From: Blakeslea trispora | Lineage: Eukaryota > Mucoromycota > Mucoromycetes > Mucorales > Choanephoraceae | NCBI GenBank assembly: GCA_025331445.1 | Contig: JAIWNE010000019.1 | Coordinates: 248,001-312,000, forward strand | DNA: 64,000 nucleotides | Direction of reading: 5' to 3' | Part shown: positions 1 to 11,639 of the stretch, piece after piece | Position numbering within the stretch: position 1 is the first letter of the stretch | Layout: each line of letters starts with the position of its first letter | Notes under the pieces: generated by a model | Told to the model about the DNA's origin: nothing | Database searches by the model: none | Seen by the model: the letters and a program-made list of their open reading frames with translations, nothing else | Program-made: the position numbers and the translations under genes

Positions 1-342
1 TTGACTTTTGAAAGCAAAAAAGGTACAGTGAGCATTTTATGTACAACATTTGATGTTGATAACCGATTTCCTCATATTGTGTCATGGCACACATACCAAA
101 CAATAACTGACTATACGGTCTCTATGTTTCAAAAAACACAATAGAATCAGTGAACGAAACGAATTGACATAAAAAAAAATTCTTTATGCCATTCACTCTT
201 TATGAGATTTATTTTACAGTCTGGATTGTATCAAAATTACTCTAGTTGGGGGGTATACACTCGGAAGCTTAAATTCAGCATGATGCAACTTGAATTCAAG
301 GCAGTAGTAGATAAAAGTATCAAGGATATGGCTTCCATACCT

Positions 343-1236
343 TTACAGCTCTATCTTTTTAATAATGACACATTGCAACGGCCTACCATCTTCTGTCTGT
401 TCTATCTCATTGACTATGATCTCCATATCCTTCATCTCACCAAACACTTGCTCAATCTCTCCTTTTTCTAATCGATGACTACGCTTAGGTTGATCATAAA
501 CGCACAGAGCATCATCATGTAGAAACTGAGAGAGCATAAAGAGTCCACCCTTATTCAGGAGCGAGGGCACCTTTTGCCAAAACGGTCTTGACAAGAATCG
601 AATGTTGAGCACAAGATCATACGTACGAATAGGTACAGGCTCAGATATCCACTTCCATGTCTGATCGTGCTGAAACTTGACTTGATTTATCTGCACACGG
701 TCTTGAATATCAAGATAGTGTACAAGTTGAGTCATGCGTTGAATAGCACCTGGTTGTGAATCCAGAGCGACTGCTTTCCAATCTTGACGTGTAGAAACAA
801 TCCAGCTAATGTCTCTACCTGCGCCACAGCCCACATCAAGACAGGTCCGTGTTGATCCTCCTGTTTCGGTCTCAATTCGATCTATATGCTTCTTTAAAAA
901 GGGAGAAGGCTGAAACAGAACCCACTTTTGGTTGTTGTTCGATATAGCCCACTGTTGCTCTATGAGTTGCTTCCAATCTAATGACTCTTCTGGTATGATA
1001 TACGGACAACGCCAGCCTCTTTTGGTCAGCCAGTCAATAGCATGTGCTGTATCTAGCGAATAAAGTATGGCCATTGGTATATGTTTAGGTGGTAATTCTG
1101 CTTGTCTGACTGCCAGCTGTGAGAGTGGTATATTGGTAGATGGTATTAAATGATGAGCATTATATTGAGCTTGAGTGCGTAAATCCAAGCATAAATGAGG
1201 CAACTGAGAATGTTTCCAGGCATAAAGTCGATTCAT
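343..1236 (-). CDS. Rhodanese-like / SAM-dependent methyltransferase fusion protein
   Basis: Single-exon gene of 297 residues. Residues 1-75 resemble a rhodanese fold (a DLRTQAQYNAHH segment followed by IPLSQL), but the usual active-site Cys loop is absent: the equivalent position reads AILYSLDTAHA, so sulfurtransferase activity is unlikely. From about residue 130 a class I methyltransferase begins with motif I LDVGCGAGRDISW, followed by an acidic motif II-like ALDSQPGA and a motif IV-like YDLVLNIRFL. The layout resembles TehB-type small-molecule methyltransferases joined to an inactive rhodanese domain. The substrate is unknown. It lies head-to-head with the peroxiredoxin gene, about 390 bp away, so the two may share a promoter. 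The start is the first ATG of the open frame. The family call is confident for the methyltransferase half and moderate for the rhodanese half. Confidence 0.8.
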   Translation of the reverse strand: MNRLYAWKHSQLPHLCLDLRTQAQYNAHHLIPSTNIPLSQLAVRQAELPPKHIPMAILYSLDTAHAIDWLTKRGWRCPYIIPEESLDWKQLIEQQWAISNNNQKWVLFQPSPFLKKHIDRIETETGGSTRTCLDVGCGAGRDISWIVSTRQDWKAVALDSQPGAIQRMTQLVHYLDIQDRVQINQVKFQHDQTWKWISEPVPIRTYDLVLNIRFLSRPFWQKVPSLLNKGGLFMLSQFLHDDALCVYDQPKRSHRLEKGEIEQVFGEMKDMEIIVNEIEQTEDGRPLQCVIIKKIEL

Positions 1237-1628
1237 GCTCTCTAACTTTTTAGTAAAAAAAAAAAAAAAATATTTATATTAATGCAAAAAACTGCTCCTC
1301 CTGAAAGTAAGAAAAAAAAAGGTGGCTTGTTACTTGACAACATATCTTTTTAGTATTTCGTCAACTCATCAAGTTCGCACGAGCAATTCATATCAATAAG
1401 AGTACAAAAAGAAAAATGTATCAATTTTGAATGAGCAACTGCAATTGCTCAATTGCGCCATTTCTCTTAAAACCAAACCAATCAATGCAAAAAAGTGTCT
1501 CAGTTTGGTTTATTTTGCATTGTTGCACACGCGCGATTATTTTCTATATAAAAAAAAAAACATGTAATTTTTTTTTTGGTCTTTCTTCTTCTTCTTTATA
1601 GCCCTTTACTTTTTCTTTATTTAATAAT
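1237..1628. promoter_or_regulatory. Bidirectional promoter between methyltransferase and peroxiredoxin
   Basis: Gene-free spacer between two divergent starts. A TATA-like TATATAAAA stands at 1545-1553, about 80 bp before the peroxiredoxin ATG, followed by poly-A and pyrimidine-rich leader. Poly-A/T tracts near 1256-1270 abut the other gene. No specific operator is recognised. Confidence 0.45.
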
Positions 1629-2392
1629 ATGTCACTTAGACTTGGTTCAACTGCTCCTGATTTTGAAGCTGAAACTACCAAAGGTAACATCAAGTTCCAC
1701 GAATTCATTGGTGATAAATGGACCGTTCTCTTCTCTCATCCTGCTGATTTCAGTAAGTAACATAAAAAAGATAAATAACGACAATAGTGTATTGACCAAC
1801 TTTTGATTAGCTCCTGTCTGTACCACTGAACTTGGCTTGGTTGCTGCTCTCCAAGATGAATGGGACGCTCGTCAAGTCAATGTGATTGGCCTTTCAGCAA
1901 ATGGTTTAGCTGAGCATGAACAATGGATTGCTGATATCAATGAAATCTCAAATGTGAAGCTCAACTTTCCTATCATTGCTGATGCTGATCGTAAAGTATC
2001 CAAGCTTTATGATATGTTGGACCATCAGGTAATATAACAAAAAGTTGTTCAATAATTTATATTAAGCGCGTTCAATCTAGGACGCTACTAATGTGGATGC
2101 AAAGGGTATTCCATTCACTATTCGCTCTGTGTTTATCATTGATCCCAAAAAGACGATTCGCTTGATCTTGACTTACCCTGCCTCAACGGGTCGTAACTTT
2201 GATGAAATTTTGCGTGTCATCGATTCATTGCAGTTGGGCGATAAACATCGTATCACAACACCTGGTAACTGGAAGAAGGGAGACGATGTGATTGTTCATC
2301 CTTCTGTCTCAACAGAAGAAGCTCATAAGCTCTTTCCTAAGGGCGTTAAAGTGATCAAGCCTTATTTACGTCTTACACCTTCTCCATTTTAA
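1629..2392 (+). CDS. 1-Cys peroxiredoxin (Prx6 type)
   Basis: Three exons: 1629-1752, 1811-2028, 2081-2392, giving 217 residues. It reduces hydrogen and organic peroxides using one peroxidatic cysteine. The active-site motif PVCTTE spans the first splice junction region (exon 2 start), and the N-terminus LGSTAPDFEAETTKG is typical. No second, resolving cysteine is present, and the long C-terminal arm (TTPGNWKKGDDVIVHP) is diagnostic of the Prx6/mitochondrial Prx1 group. Length matches the family (about 220). No obvious targeting peptide precedes the domain, so a cytosolic location is likely. Introns are 58 and 52 nt with GT-AG ends. Divergent from the methyltransferase gene. Confidence 0.95.
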
Positions 2393-2512
2393 TTAATAAA
2401 TCAACTTTATCTGATTGGCTCGGGAAAAAAAATGTCAATTGTTATTTATGCAAAAACTACTAGGTTACTTTTTTTTTTTTGCTCTTTTCTTTCAATTTAT
2501 TATTCATTCAGT

Positions 2513-2734
2513 ATGGATGTTGGTCAGCTAAAGAATCCTTTCTCAAAAAAGACATCTGAAGACGCATCTGGTTCCACTGGCTTGTTCAAGATTGGTGACT
2601 ATGATACACCATCCGAATCTCAAAAAACCAATCAACAGGAAGAACCTAGCATAGTAAAGCAGACAACAGAAACAATGAAGAATCAAGCACAATCTATCAT
2701 GGATAAAGCAACAGGCAATGATGCTAAAAAATAG
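2513..2734 (+). CDS. Small hypothetical protein (73 residues)
   Basis: Open frame beginning MDVGQLKNPFSKK and ending in a Lys-rich tail. It is hydrophilic, rich in Ser, Thr, Gln and Lys, with no membrane segment if this ATG is used. An upstream in-frame ATG at 2432 would add a hydrophobic stretch, but it lies in a T-rich region more like leader sequence, so I prefer 2513. Not recognised. It lies 120 bp after the peroxiredoxin stop and converges on the FKBP gene, ending 57 bp before it. Expression is unproven. Confidence 0.4.
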   Translation: MDVGQLKNPFSKKTSEDASGSTGLFKIGDYDTPSESQKTNQQEEPSIVKQTTETMKNQAQSIMDKATGNDAKK

Positions 2735-2790
2735 AGCCAAAAAAAAATACGCGTCTCTATCACTTTTTATTGCAAATAAAATAGGCTTTT

Positions 2791-3694
2791 TTATTGCTTT
2801 TCTTTTACATCTGTTTTCTTGGCAGCAGCTTTCTTGGCTTCATCGATATCTTGCTTTTTGGCAAGCTTAAAGACAACCAAAAAGAGACCAACAATAAGGG
2901 CAGTTGAGAGAATAAAGCTAGGGGAAGTGAAGCTATCAAAATTAAAAAAAGGATAAGAAAAAACGACGTAATAGTGACTGTATGCATTATTTTCTTTACT
3001 CGACAAGTGCATCAGATTTATCTACGCTTTCGTTCTTTAAAAAGGGATCTTGGTTGAGCTGTCTTGCTTTTCTGATATCCAACAATTCAACTTCAAATAC
3101 TAAGGTAGCACCACCGGGAATGACACCTCCAGCACCACGATCGCCATAACCTGATAAACGCATTGTGAATCATCTTTACTGTATCACCTCTTTGGACTGT
3201 CTCTTACCATAGCTAGGAGGAATGACAAGCTTACGCTTTTCTCCAATACACATACTGAAAAGATATAAGGAGACATCTTTTTTTTTGGATAGATATCAAC
3301 TTACTTTAATAAACCTTGATCCCAACCTTTGATCACCTGACCTTGACCGAGTGTGAATACAAATGGTTGGTTACGATCCAGACTACTATCGAACTTGGCT
3401 CCAGTGTCGAAAAGTGTTCCGGTATAATGCATAGACAATTCATCGCTACAGAAAGTCAAAATTGAACCATCCCTGTTGATTTTCTTTATCCTTCTTTATC
3501 TTACCCATTGTTTGATCTCACTTTACATTCTTCAGCAGGAACACGATGCTTAATGCCTATTCCATTGTGTATGATGTTAATATGACAACAATACGACATT
3601 AATCCAATACATTACCAACTTGAAGCTGAGTAGGAGCTTCCTTTATGGCCATAACAGAGGCTACAGCACCAAGTAGAATAGTAACAAGACGCAT
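2791..3694 (-). CDS. FKBP-type peptidyl-prolyl isomerase, secretory, membrane-anchored
   Basis: Six exons: 3694-3616, 3556-3505, 3445-3305, 3254-3208, 3150-3000, 2932-2791, giving 203 residues. It catalyses proline cis-trans isomerisation during folding in the secretory pathway. Residues 1-17 form a signal peptide ([16 protein letters not shown]). The FKBP domain follows, with conserved [27 protein letters not shown] and [18 protein letters not shown], matching the FKBP2/FKBP13 group. The last exon adds one transmembrane segment ([16 protein letters not shown]) and a short Lys-rich tail. If exon 5 were not spliced at 3000, the protein would stop at once (GTCGAGTAA), giving a soluble form; the splice to the membrane exon is in phase, with a 67-nt intron. 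ER FKBPs often have a retention signal instead of a membrane anchor. Confidence 0.92.
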
Positions 3695-4163
3695 AATAAG
3701 ATAAAGAAAAAGAGAGGTAAAAAGAAGGAATAAAGACAAAATAATAATAATAATAATAGAAGAATGCGGTTCTTTAAAACTATACGCTATGAGGCGTGAT
3801 TGGGCAACATTTCTTTACTTGCAAGATAATCTGAAAATGCTGCAAAAAAAAAAAAAAGATGTTTTCGTTAATGACACACACTTGCTACAAACATTTGTTA
3901 TTTTGACTGTTTGACAATCTTCTTTTTTTTGCCTATTTCCTCTTTACCTATAGACAACAATTTCTAGAAAAAGGGGCTTTTTAACATTTGATAAAATGAA
4001 CCTCTCCATTGTCATGTGATTTTTATTCCAAAGCATTGTTTTATGAAATGAGCTTGACAGATAATAATGAAGGGGGGAATATGGATTAGAAAATTAGAAA
4101 AAAAAAAGTCTTTTTTTTTTATAATACAATTTATATACAGTATATACAATAAACAACAAGAAA

Positions 4164-6615
4164 CTATTGCAACGAATCACCACTATTAGCTTCTGGGTTA
4201 TCAATTTTTTTGGATGGAAAAGAACGCTTCTTTCTCTTGATATCTAGTTGGAGAGAGGACCTAGGAGAAGAGTTGTTGCCTTCTTTGGCAACTGCTCCCG
4301 AAGGCCATGATGACACGGACTGAGAAGACGAAGAAGAAGAACGATGTATAGACTGACGATCCTCCCCTTGTGAAAGTCTGCGGTTAAGGGCTCGAGAAAC
4401 ATTGCGAGGACTCGAGACAACCATCATTTCCGGCAAATCGAAATTGAACTGAGAACGGCCACTGGAAGCCTGTGCTAATGCGTCTTGATGCCGCATTTGT
4501 TCTAGATGTAATAATGCTTCAGCAGCAGTGGCTGGATGGTGTGCATCTGCACGTTGATCTATCAAGGCACCACTAAAGATCAGCTGTATTTCTTCAAGTG
4601 AACGCCCTTTTGTTTCTGGATAATATTTATGTACGACAAGAGCCATCACCATACACCATACACCAAAAAAGAGGTAAGTGCCCCACCAGATGTTACGAAA
4701 CATGATGGGTGACACAAGCGAAACAAACAAGTTGACAAGATAACTACAAGAAGTAGTGACTCCCATCGCATTGGCTCGAATTAGCTGTGGATAAATCTCT
4801 GCCGGATAGATCCAACCCACAGGTCCCCTAAAAAAAAAAAAAAAAAAAAGAAAAAATTGATATGACCTGTGTTTGATGTAGTGTTTTCTTGGGGTCTTAC
4901 CAGCTCATAGCAAAGCAAATGACAAACAAGGCCAAGAGAACCATGATGGCATAGCCAGCACCCTCGTTATCAATGGCACTGGTTACAAGAGTAGAATTGG
5001 CATAAGGAGTATCGATGGCACTCAAGAGCTGTTGATTTGATATAGCAGACACAATCGTGATAGCAACCATACAAACAGCCATTGATAAAGCTCCTATAAT
5101 CAAAATACGCCGGCGACCCCATTTATCAATCTTTTTTATAGAAAAAGTAAGGTAAAATCAATCGTCTTTTCTCTATTGAATATATACTTACATAAAAAAA
5201 GACAAGTGAAGTAGCTATAAAATTAATGACACCTGCTATACCATTTCCCAAAAGAGTAGAGAGAACTTCCTTTAATCCCACTGACTGAAGTATATAAGGT
5301 AGATAAAATCTAAATAAAATAAAATAAAATATAAACAACAAGAACTACAAGTATTTTGTTCAGACTCACAAGATTGCATTGATACCAGATAGTTGAGTGA
5401 AAGCATGTATCCCCATACCCAACAGTGTTCTCTTTCGATTGTTATCATTGCCTTTGCGTAATAAGCTCAAGAATCGCTGCTGATAGGCCATCTTATCAAA
5501 AGCAACATCTTGTACGATCCCAGTAAATTCCATCTGAACATCAACATCCCGCTGATTCCCACTGGATCGTAACTGAGCTAAAATATGAAGTGCTTCTGTC
5601 TTTCTATCTTTGTAAATCAGCCAACGAGGGCTCTCGTGAATAAAGAACAAGCCAAGCAGAAGGACAGATCCAGCCACCAGTTGCAAGGCAATGGGTATAC
5701 GCCAGGCAGCATCCGTTTCAAGTTGGTATGCTCCGTAGGCTACCCAAAATGCAATCATGAATCCCATCGTAACAAAAAACTGGTAAAAAGTGATCAAGCG
5801 TCCTCTGCATTGAGGTTTTGCTACTTCACTTTGATCTAACATTGGTGTTTTGTTTCATCAGTCGTGATATGACACATTGATTTTGTTGCTTACATAATGG
5901 GACAAGCATACTATAGATACTATTAAAAAAAGAAAAAAATGAGCTTAGCTGTCTAGACATATCCCAACTTGACTTACCCAATGGAGAAACCAGTAAGGAT
6001 ACGACCTATAAAGAAAGTGACTTGGCCATGACCTGCAATCTCTACAATACAGCCTATCTCGTGTATGATTGAGGCTACCAGAAAAAACTTCTTTCTGCCC
6101 AATCCATCCGCTACAAAGCCGGAAACCTAATGGATGGTTAAGTCTCGATAGGGACTTGCATTAAACACAAGCTGACTTACAAAAGAAGCAACAAAAGAAG
6201 CGGCTAATGAAACTGGGACGATAGCATAACCTGCAGGTGTGTCACTATACAGATTGTATCTTTTGAGAAAGGATGGCATGGCTGTAATTGCAGTGACTGT
6301 GCCACTGTCATAACTATTTTAGGGTGAAAAAGTCAATACATGCTTTTCTTTTTTTTTTTTTACTATTTTTGTAAAGAATGATTTTTTTTTTTACCCATAC
6401 TGTTTTAAAAAAAAAAACGTCATCAAGAAACAAGTTAAAAAAAAAATGCATAAGTCAGTTGTTTAAGAAAAAAAAAAAAGAAATACCATAAATCCACCAA
6501 GAGATACAAAACTATGGTGACGATAATGAGTTCTTATGAAATTATATACCCGAGCATATGGTTCTTACCAACATAGTGAATATAATTTATACTGTGAATT
6601 CACTTGAATACCCAT
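4164..6615 (-). CDS. MFS sugar transporter (hexose/proton symporter family)
   Basis: Ten exons: 6615-6569, 6511-6487, 6399-6395, 6313-6181, 6126-5978, 5919-5894, 5835-5370, 5309-5192, 5130-4901, 4827-4164, giving 620 residues. All junctions are in phase. Sugar-transporter signatures appear in order: GGFMYGYDSG in TM1, DGLGRKKFF, GRILTGFSIG, VPLYQSEVAKPQCRG, HESPRW, QLSGINAILFY, DKWGRRR, GPVGWIYPAEIYP and PETKGRSLEEIQ. Twelve membrane helices are expected, so it should act at the plasma membrane in monosaccharide uptake. The C-terminal tail of about 130 residues is Ser- and basic-rich (SSSSSQS, KRKKRSFPSKK) and longer than usual, possibly regulatory. Exon 3 has only 5 nt (TATGG); it restores the GYDSG motif. 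The start is inferred from a 47-nt first exon. Confidence 0.9.
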
Positions 6616-8420
6616 CAATTTTAGGTCGTTTTTTTTTTTTTCGCTTGTTTCTTATGTATATTAAACAAACGAAGTTGACAATTGTTTTTATTAAGAGACT
6701 TGTTAGTTGAAAATTGGATTTGGTCTTTTTTTTTTTTTAATGCGTCTGACAATTCTATGATTATTATTTTTTTAAACCAGCAGCTTTAAAGCAGTCTATA
6801 AACTGTGGCAGCTCAATATGGATGTAGAAAAACACATAAAGAGAAAAAAAAGAGAGAAAAAAAAAGATGTAGAAAGAAAAAGGAAATACTGGAATTGATT
6901 TAAAAAAAAATTGATCATTTACACAAAAAAAAACAAAGTTTATGTACTTTGTTTTTTACTTGTCAATTGGACACAATTATTCTGTAATTTTGGACAGAAT
7001 TCCTATATACAAATTGTACTAGTATTCGAGACTGAGTTATCAGATTTGATTTTTATTGGCATAATAAGGCCTACAAACAAAAAAGAACAGTCAATGGATA
7101 GAAAGAACTTTGCGATTTTAGGGAGCAAGCCTTAGTGTGATTATGTCTATACTGTTTCAAGTCAAAGTGCTGAAAATGCTTATAAATGATTTACTATGAC
7201 AAACAGCAAATATACTATTCTCTCTTTTCGATTTGTTCTATAGAATTCACCTCAGTCTCTCTACAGTGTAACCTAACATCCAGTGTTGATAGTTCTCCTT
7301 GACATAATTCAATGCTGCTATAATTCAGTAACTTCTATTTTAGTCCAAGACTAACTTCACACAACATAACACTACTGAGATTGGCTATGCTTGCCAATGC
7401 TTTTTCATCAGGCCTATTAGACTATCGCTTTTTTTTTTCTCATCTCGTTTAACCAGAGCTACTTGGGCAAGAAAAAGTCTTATTGTTGATTGGCGGTAAA
7501 CATTCTACTTTGCAACAACTTGTTTCATCCATCCATTGCAGTTGGTAGTTTGCTGCCTCCATAGTTTTCTTATCTTGCCTTCTATCACAATATCCTCAGA
7601 GACTCATCTTTTGTATTCCTCTTGTTGCAAACTCTCATAAGGCTCAGAAGCTTGACAGCCATTCACTCGTTTGATCATGACTCTTTCTGAGATACAAGAA
7701 AGCCTCCTAAGCTCATATGTTTCATTGTCGACTTTTTTGTTTTTCTCGCTCCTCTTGGCTGTCTATAGAGTCGTTTGAGCAACAGTGCAGAGCCATGTTG
7801 GAAGGGGGTTTTTTTTTGTTCTACTGATTTTATTCTTTTTTTTTTGTTGCTTAACCTTGAGTAAATCTAATACTAGCATGATATTGAAGAATTGATATCG
7901 GTTGTATTTACGGCATTTAGTAGGAGTTGACTTGCTAGTTTCTTGGAAACATAGGCATGAACTTATTCCAACCATTTTTTTAATGATTCTATATGACTAA
8001 TTACTGCAATTCCATTTCACCTGAAATATCTGATAAAAAAAAAGGACTACTGTATGACCAAGATATCTTTCATAGCTATAGTCAAGCTCAGACTTTTGTT
8101 TACTTCTCAGCATACAGCCTTTATTTTTTTATGCTCTGTTTAAGCCAAACTTATTGTTTTACTCTAAACATGTATCCTTCTTTAATATTTTTTAAGCAAT
8201 ATGTAAGCCAGTTACTTGATCTTTTATGTACATTCGTAATTCTGGCTTGGCTGGAATAACCTGATTCAGGGAATCATTTCCCTTATATGCTAAGCATAAA
8301 AAATAAAATCAAGCTTGATTTTTGATTGAGCAAACTATTGAAACCAGCGCCAACCTTTTCGATAGAGATGATCCATAAGCTTAATAAAAAAAAATTGAAT
8401 GAGTTACATAGAGTTATGGA
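6616..8420. other. Gene-poor spacer, no supported gene
   Basis: About 1.8 kb of AT-rich DNA with A/T homopolymers. Short open frames (for example 7993-8259) lack family motifs, codon consistency or splice support. I see no RNA gene or repeat with clear boundaries. Confidence 0.5.
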
Positions 8421-9457
8421 TTAATATGTTTCTCTAACCTTGAGCCTCAACACGGTATCTTCAGCTACTCTGTATCTATCTGGTATAAGCCATTCTGGTG
8501 GACCAGTGTGTTGCATGTCATCACCTTCAAAGAGTGGTTGTTGCTGTTGCTGTTGTTGCATACGATACTCTTGTTGCGGTGTAGGATCTGTAGTGACTCG
8601 ATTGTCCAATGTCTCTAAATAATGCCTTAACTGCTCTCCTGCATGTGTGACCATCATACGCATGCCTTCTACATCAACTGGTCTATATGCTGCTATACAC
8701 ATGATAAGCAAATCCTCTGCGTTACCCGATACAAGTGCTTCTCGCACGCATTCTTCAAAAGAGCCATCAAGGTTAGACTCAAGGTATAAGCTCGTCAGAT
8801 CAAATAGACTACCAAAGAAGAGAGCAAATCGGGTATGCTTTGTTCGATCTTTCATTGGCTCAGCACAATGCTGACGCCATACATAAGTATAGTCTCTCGG
8901 TAAAAAGGGTGCTAATGGATGCTTGGTGCTTCGACGTCTATATTTCTTCCAGCATAGTTTATATGAGTTAAGCTTTTCTTTTGTTTCTTTTTTGAATTCT
9001 CTCAAACACTTACAGGATCATGAAGTACACGAATAGAAGGTGTGTGAAGATATAACGACCTAACTTCAAGACAGAGGTTTGCATAGTCATGTTCAAGTCC
9101 CGCTTTTAAATCGTCAGCTAGGATCCGATCTATCACAAATTGCTGTACTATATCAAGTAGTTCTGTGAATTTGTTTCGATGTTCAAATTTTGGTAACTCG
9201 ACTACTTGGGTGCAGATGGACTGCAGGATCTTATTGGCAAACTCATGCTTAGTTTCTTTTGAATGTCGCTCAGTAGGCGTGATGGCCTCATAAAGTCCAA
9301 GTAGAGTATTCGTTTTGTAATGAAAGTTGTAATGCTGCTGTATGAAATAAATAGTAGTTGTTGAAATCGGTTTTATTTCGGAAAGTCTGTCTAGATCTTG
9401 ATAGCTGAGATGACTAAAGACATTCCAAAGTAGTTCATTTGGCAGCAAATCGAGCAT
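8421..9457 (-). CDS. F-box protein
   Basis: Two exons, 9457-9014 and about 8921-8421, giving about 314 residues. The N-terminus is a clear F-box (LLPNELLWNVFSHLSYQDLD), the Skp1-binding element of SCF ubiquitin ligases. The rest is not a recognised substrate-binding repeat. It has a conserved-looking HPLAPFLPRDYTYVWRQH segment and a Gln run encoded by CAA/CAG codons near residue 275. Donor GTAAGT at 9013 is strong. The best-looking acceptor (ATATAG) is out of phase with the downstream frame, whereas CCAAG at 8922 and TGGAAG slightly upstream are in phase, so the exact start of exon 2 is uncertain. The substrate is unknown. Similar in outline to small fungal F-box proteins. Confidence 0.75.
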
Positions 9458-9511
9458 GTTTATTGTAGATTAAGCGACAGAAAATAATGGAAATAAAATT
9501 AAAAAAAAAAA

Positions 9512-9590
9512 AGACATATATACACACATATATATATATACGTGTGTGGGTATGTGTATGTGTGTATGTACGTATGTATGCATGGCTGTG
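9512..9590. repeat. TA/CA/TG dinucleotide and ATGT microsatellite
   Basis: Mixed simple repeat: ATATATACACAC, then TATATATATA, then TGTG/TATG runs. It lies just upstream of the F-box gene start and may be polymorphic. Confidence 0.8.
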
Positions 9591-10101
9591 TTCAACGTCA
9601 CTTTGGTTTTCAATAAGATTTAGTCTGACATTTAGAAAACTAATTCATTTTTAGTACGTCAAGAGATAATATATCATTCTTCGTGTAGCAACCTCTATGC
9701 CTTGAGTTCCTCAAAGGAAGAAAAAAAAATTGTTTACTGTCAAGCGATCATATACTGTTCGACTTCTAGCAAATGCATTTGAGCCATTTTCATGTACCCA
9801 AAAGAAACCTCAACTAACCAAAAAAATCAATGATAAATGAAAAAAGGAGCTGTAAAGGCAACATCCTCAATAGATTCTTGATGATCTTTACTACTATGGA
9901 AATTTGCAAGCGTTACTATAAAGTACTGTAAGGACAGCAGTTCTCATAAAAAAAAAAGGCATCTTGTGAATAAAGAGAAAAGAAAAAAAGGATTACTCCT
10001 ACGTCATCACGACAGTTAGCCTTTAAATAAGCCAAAAAGACATGGAGAAACAAACATTTATAGACATCTTTCTTCCTTGCCTCTCTAAGGTTTTGGTATA
10101 T

Positions 10102-11639
10102 CTAAGCTTTTTCATGACACAGAACAACAACATCTCCCCTTCTTCTACGATCATCATGAAAATGGCTATTGAAAAATCTTTTACATTCCTTGTATCCCTC
10201 TGACTCAAGATGATCACCTAACTGAGGCATCAAGTTATCAAACAATAGAAGATGGGATACTGGCCATTGTCTGTTTGACTGGCTGGTTTTCAAGAACTCA
10301 AGTGGCTCTGCATAGAATGCATCTGCTTCGTCTAAAGTGTCCACTGTTAGAGGTGGCTCGCATGTTAAGAACCACATAGGTATATCTTTGTGAACAATAG
10401 AGTGCCATGGTGTTGAATGACAAGGCATCAATACACCAACTGAAGTAGGATCTTGTGTTCGTAGCCAAAGCATAACATCTACTACACCTCGCTGGTGCCA
10501 TAAAGAGAGATAGAGAGCCATAGGTAGCTGAGTCAATACCAGAAATACAAGTGTGAGTCGCCCCTTCTTCTGTATGCCATGAGCAGACACTATCAGAAGC
10601 AAAGGTACGATAGGATAAAGGAACCGAAACTCTTTATGAGGCAGCAGGCTATAGACACTGATAACCCAACCTGTTAGCAATAAAAGCGATCTCATGCGTT
10701 GGTAGATAGCAGGCGTATGGTAGATATGGTAAAGACCAAATAAAGTGTAAGGTATGAAAGTAGTCAAGATGACAGGCAGGCCTTGAGAGAGATACCAATG
10801 CCATGTATGTACTCCGTAGAATAGAGAAATGTTGTTGACTACATTTGTCTTGAAAAACTCAATGGGTGTAAAAACTATCTCGTTATACAGAGTAGTGTCC
10901 AACCACATGTTGCAGAACACAACAGCCATACAGATAAGGCATGCATTGACAGCAACTGCTATACGATTCTGGCTAACCCAAAGCAATTGAAATCCAAGGA
11001 AAAGCCATATCAGACCATTGGTGGGCCGCATCACACAGGCTATTGCGGCTAAAAGAAGAGCGATACGGTAGTTTTTCATCTGAGAGGTGGAAGAGGGGAC
11101 ACCAGGTAAAGGCCAGTAGTTGAGAGCAACCATGGTCAATGCCATTTCAGTACTATTGGATAGAGTACGAGCTGCCATATGAAAATTAAACCAAGAGCAA
11201 AGAGTGGTAAAAAGCTACATCAAGCTTTAGCAATAGATAAAAAAAAAAATTAGGATAACCATACCATAGGTAATGCGATATCATTACCGATAACGCGCTT
11301 GGCTAAGCTATAGCTAGCTAAATCTGCTACAGCTGCTAAAGAGGCTTGAAAATAACGAGGCAGAGCGATCAAGAGATAGCTGTGATCAAGCTTTAATAAC
11401 TGAAGCAATTTGTATATAGCTGCGATCGTCAATGGATGAGCAAAGCTTCTGATCTTTTCTCTCCATTCCCAAGTCAGATAGCCTTGACCAAAGACAAGGT
11501 GATGAGCTACTTCTTGTCCTTGCCAATATTCATCTGGGTTGTCATATGTGCAAGTCAAGTAAGCGTTCAAAAAGCGAAAGGCAAGGCAGATGACAAACAC
11601 AAATAGACGAGAGGATCGAGTTGATGTTGGCTCCAGCAT
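10102..11639 (-). CDS. GPI10: GPI mannosyltransferase III (PIG-B/Gpi10 family)
   Basis: Two exons, 11639-11265 and 11214-10102, giving 495 residues. This ER membrane enzyme adds the third mannose to the GPI anchor precursor from dolichol-phosphate-mannose. The luminal catalytic loop after TM1 carries DNPDEYWQGQEVAHHLVFGQG, the form of the conserved (H)PDE motif in this family. LTWEWRE and ARTLSNSTEMALT, with MRPTNGLIW and HKEFRFLYPIVP, are further hallmarks of GT22 enzymes. Many hydrophobic helices are present. The single 50-nt intron is phase 0 (GTATGG...GATGTAG). Yeast and human homologues are somewhat longer (about 550-620). ALG12 and ALG9 are related alternatives, but WFNFHMAARTLSNS fits PIG-B best. 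Confidence 0.9.

Noticed and set aside
7993..8259. 88-residue open frame, hydrophobic
   Set aside because: No family motif, AT-driven composition and no splice partners.
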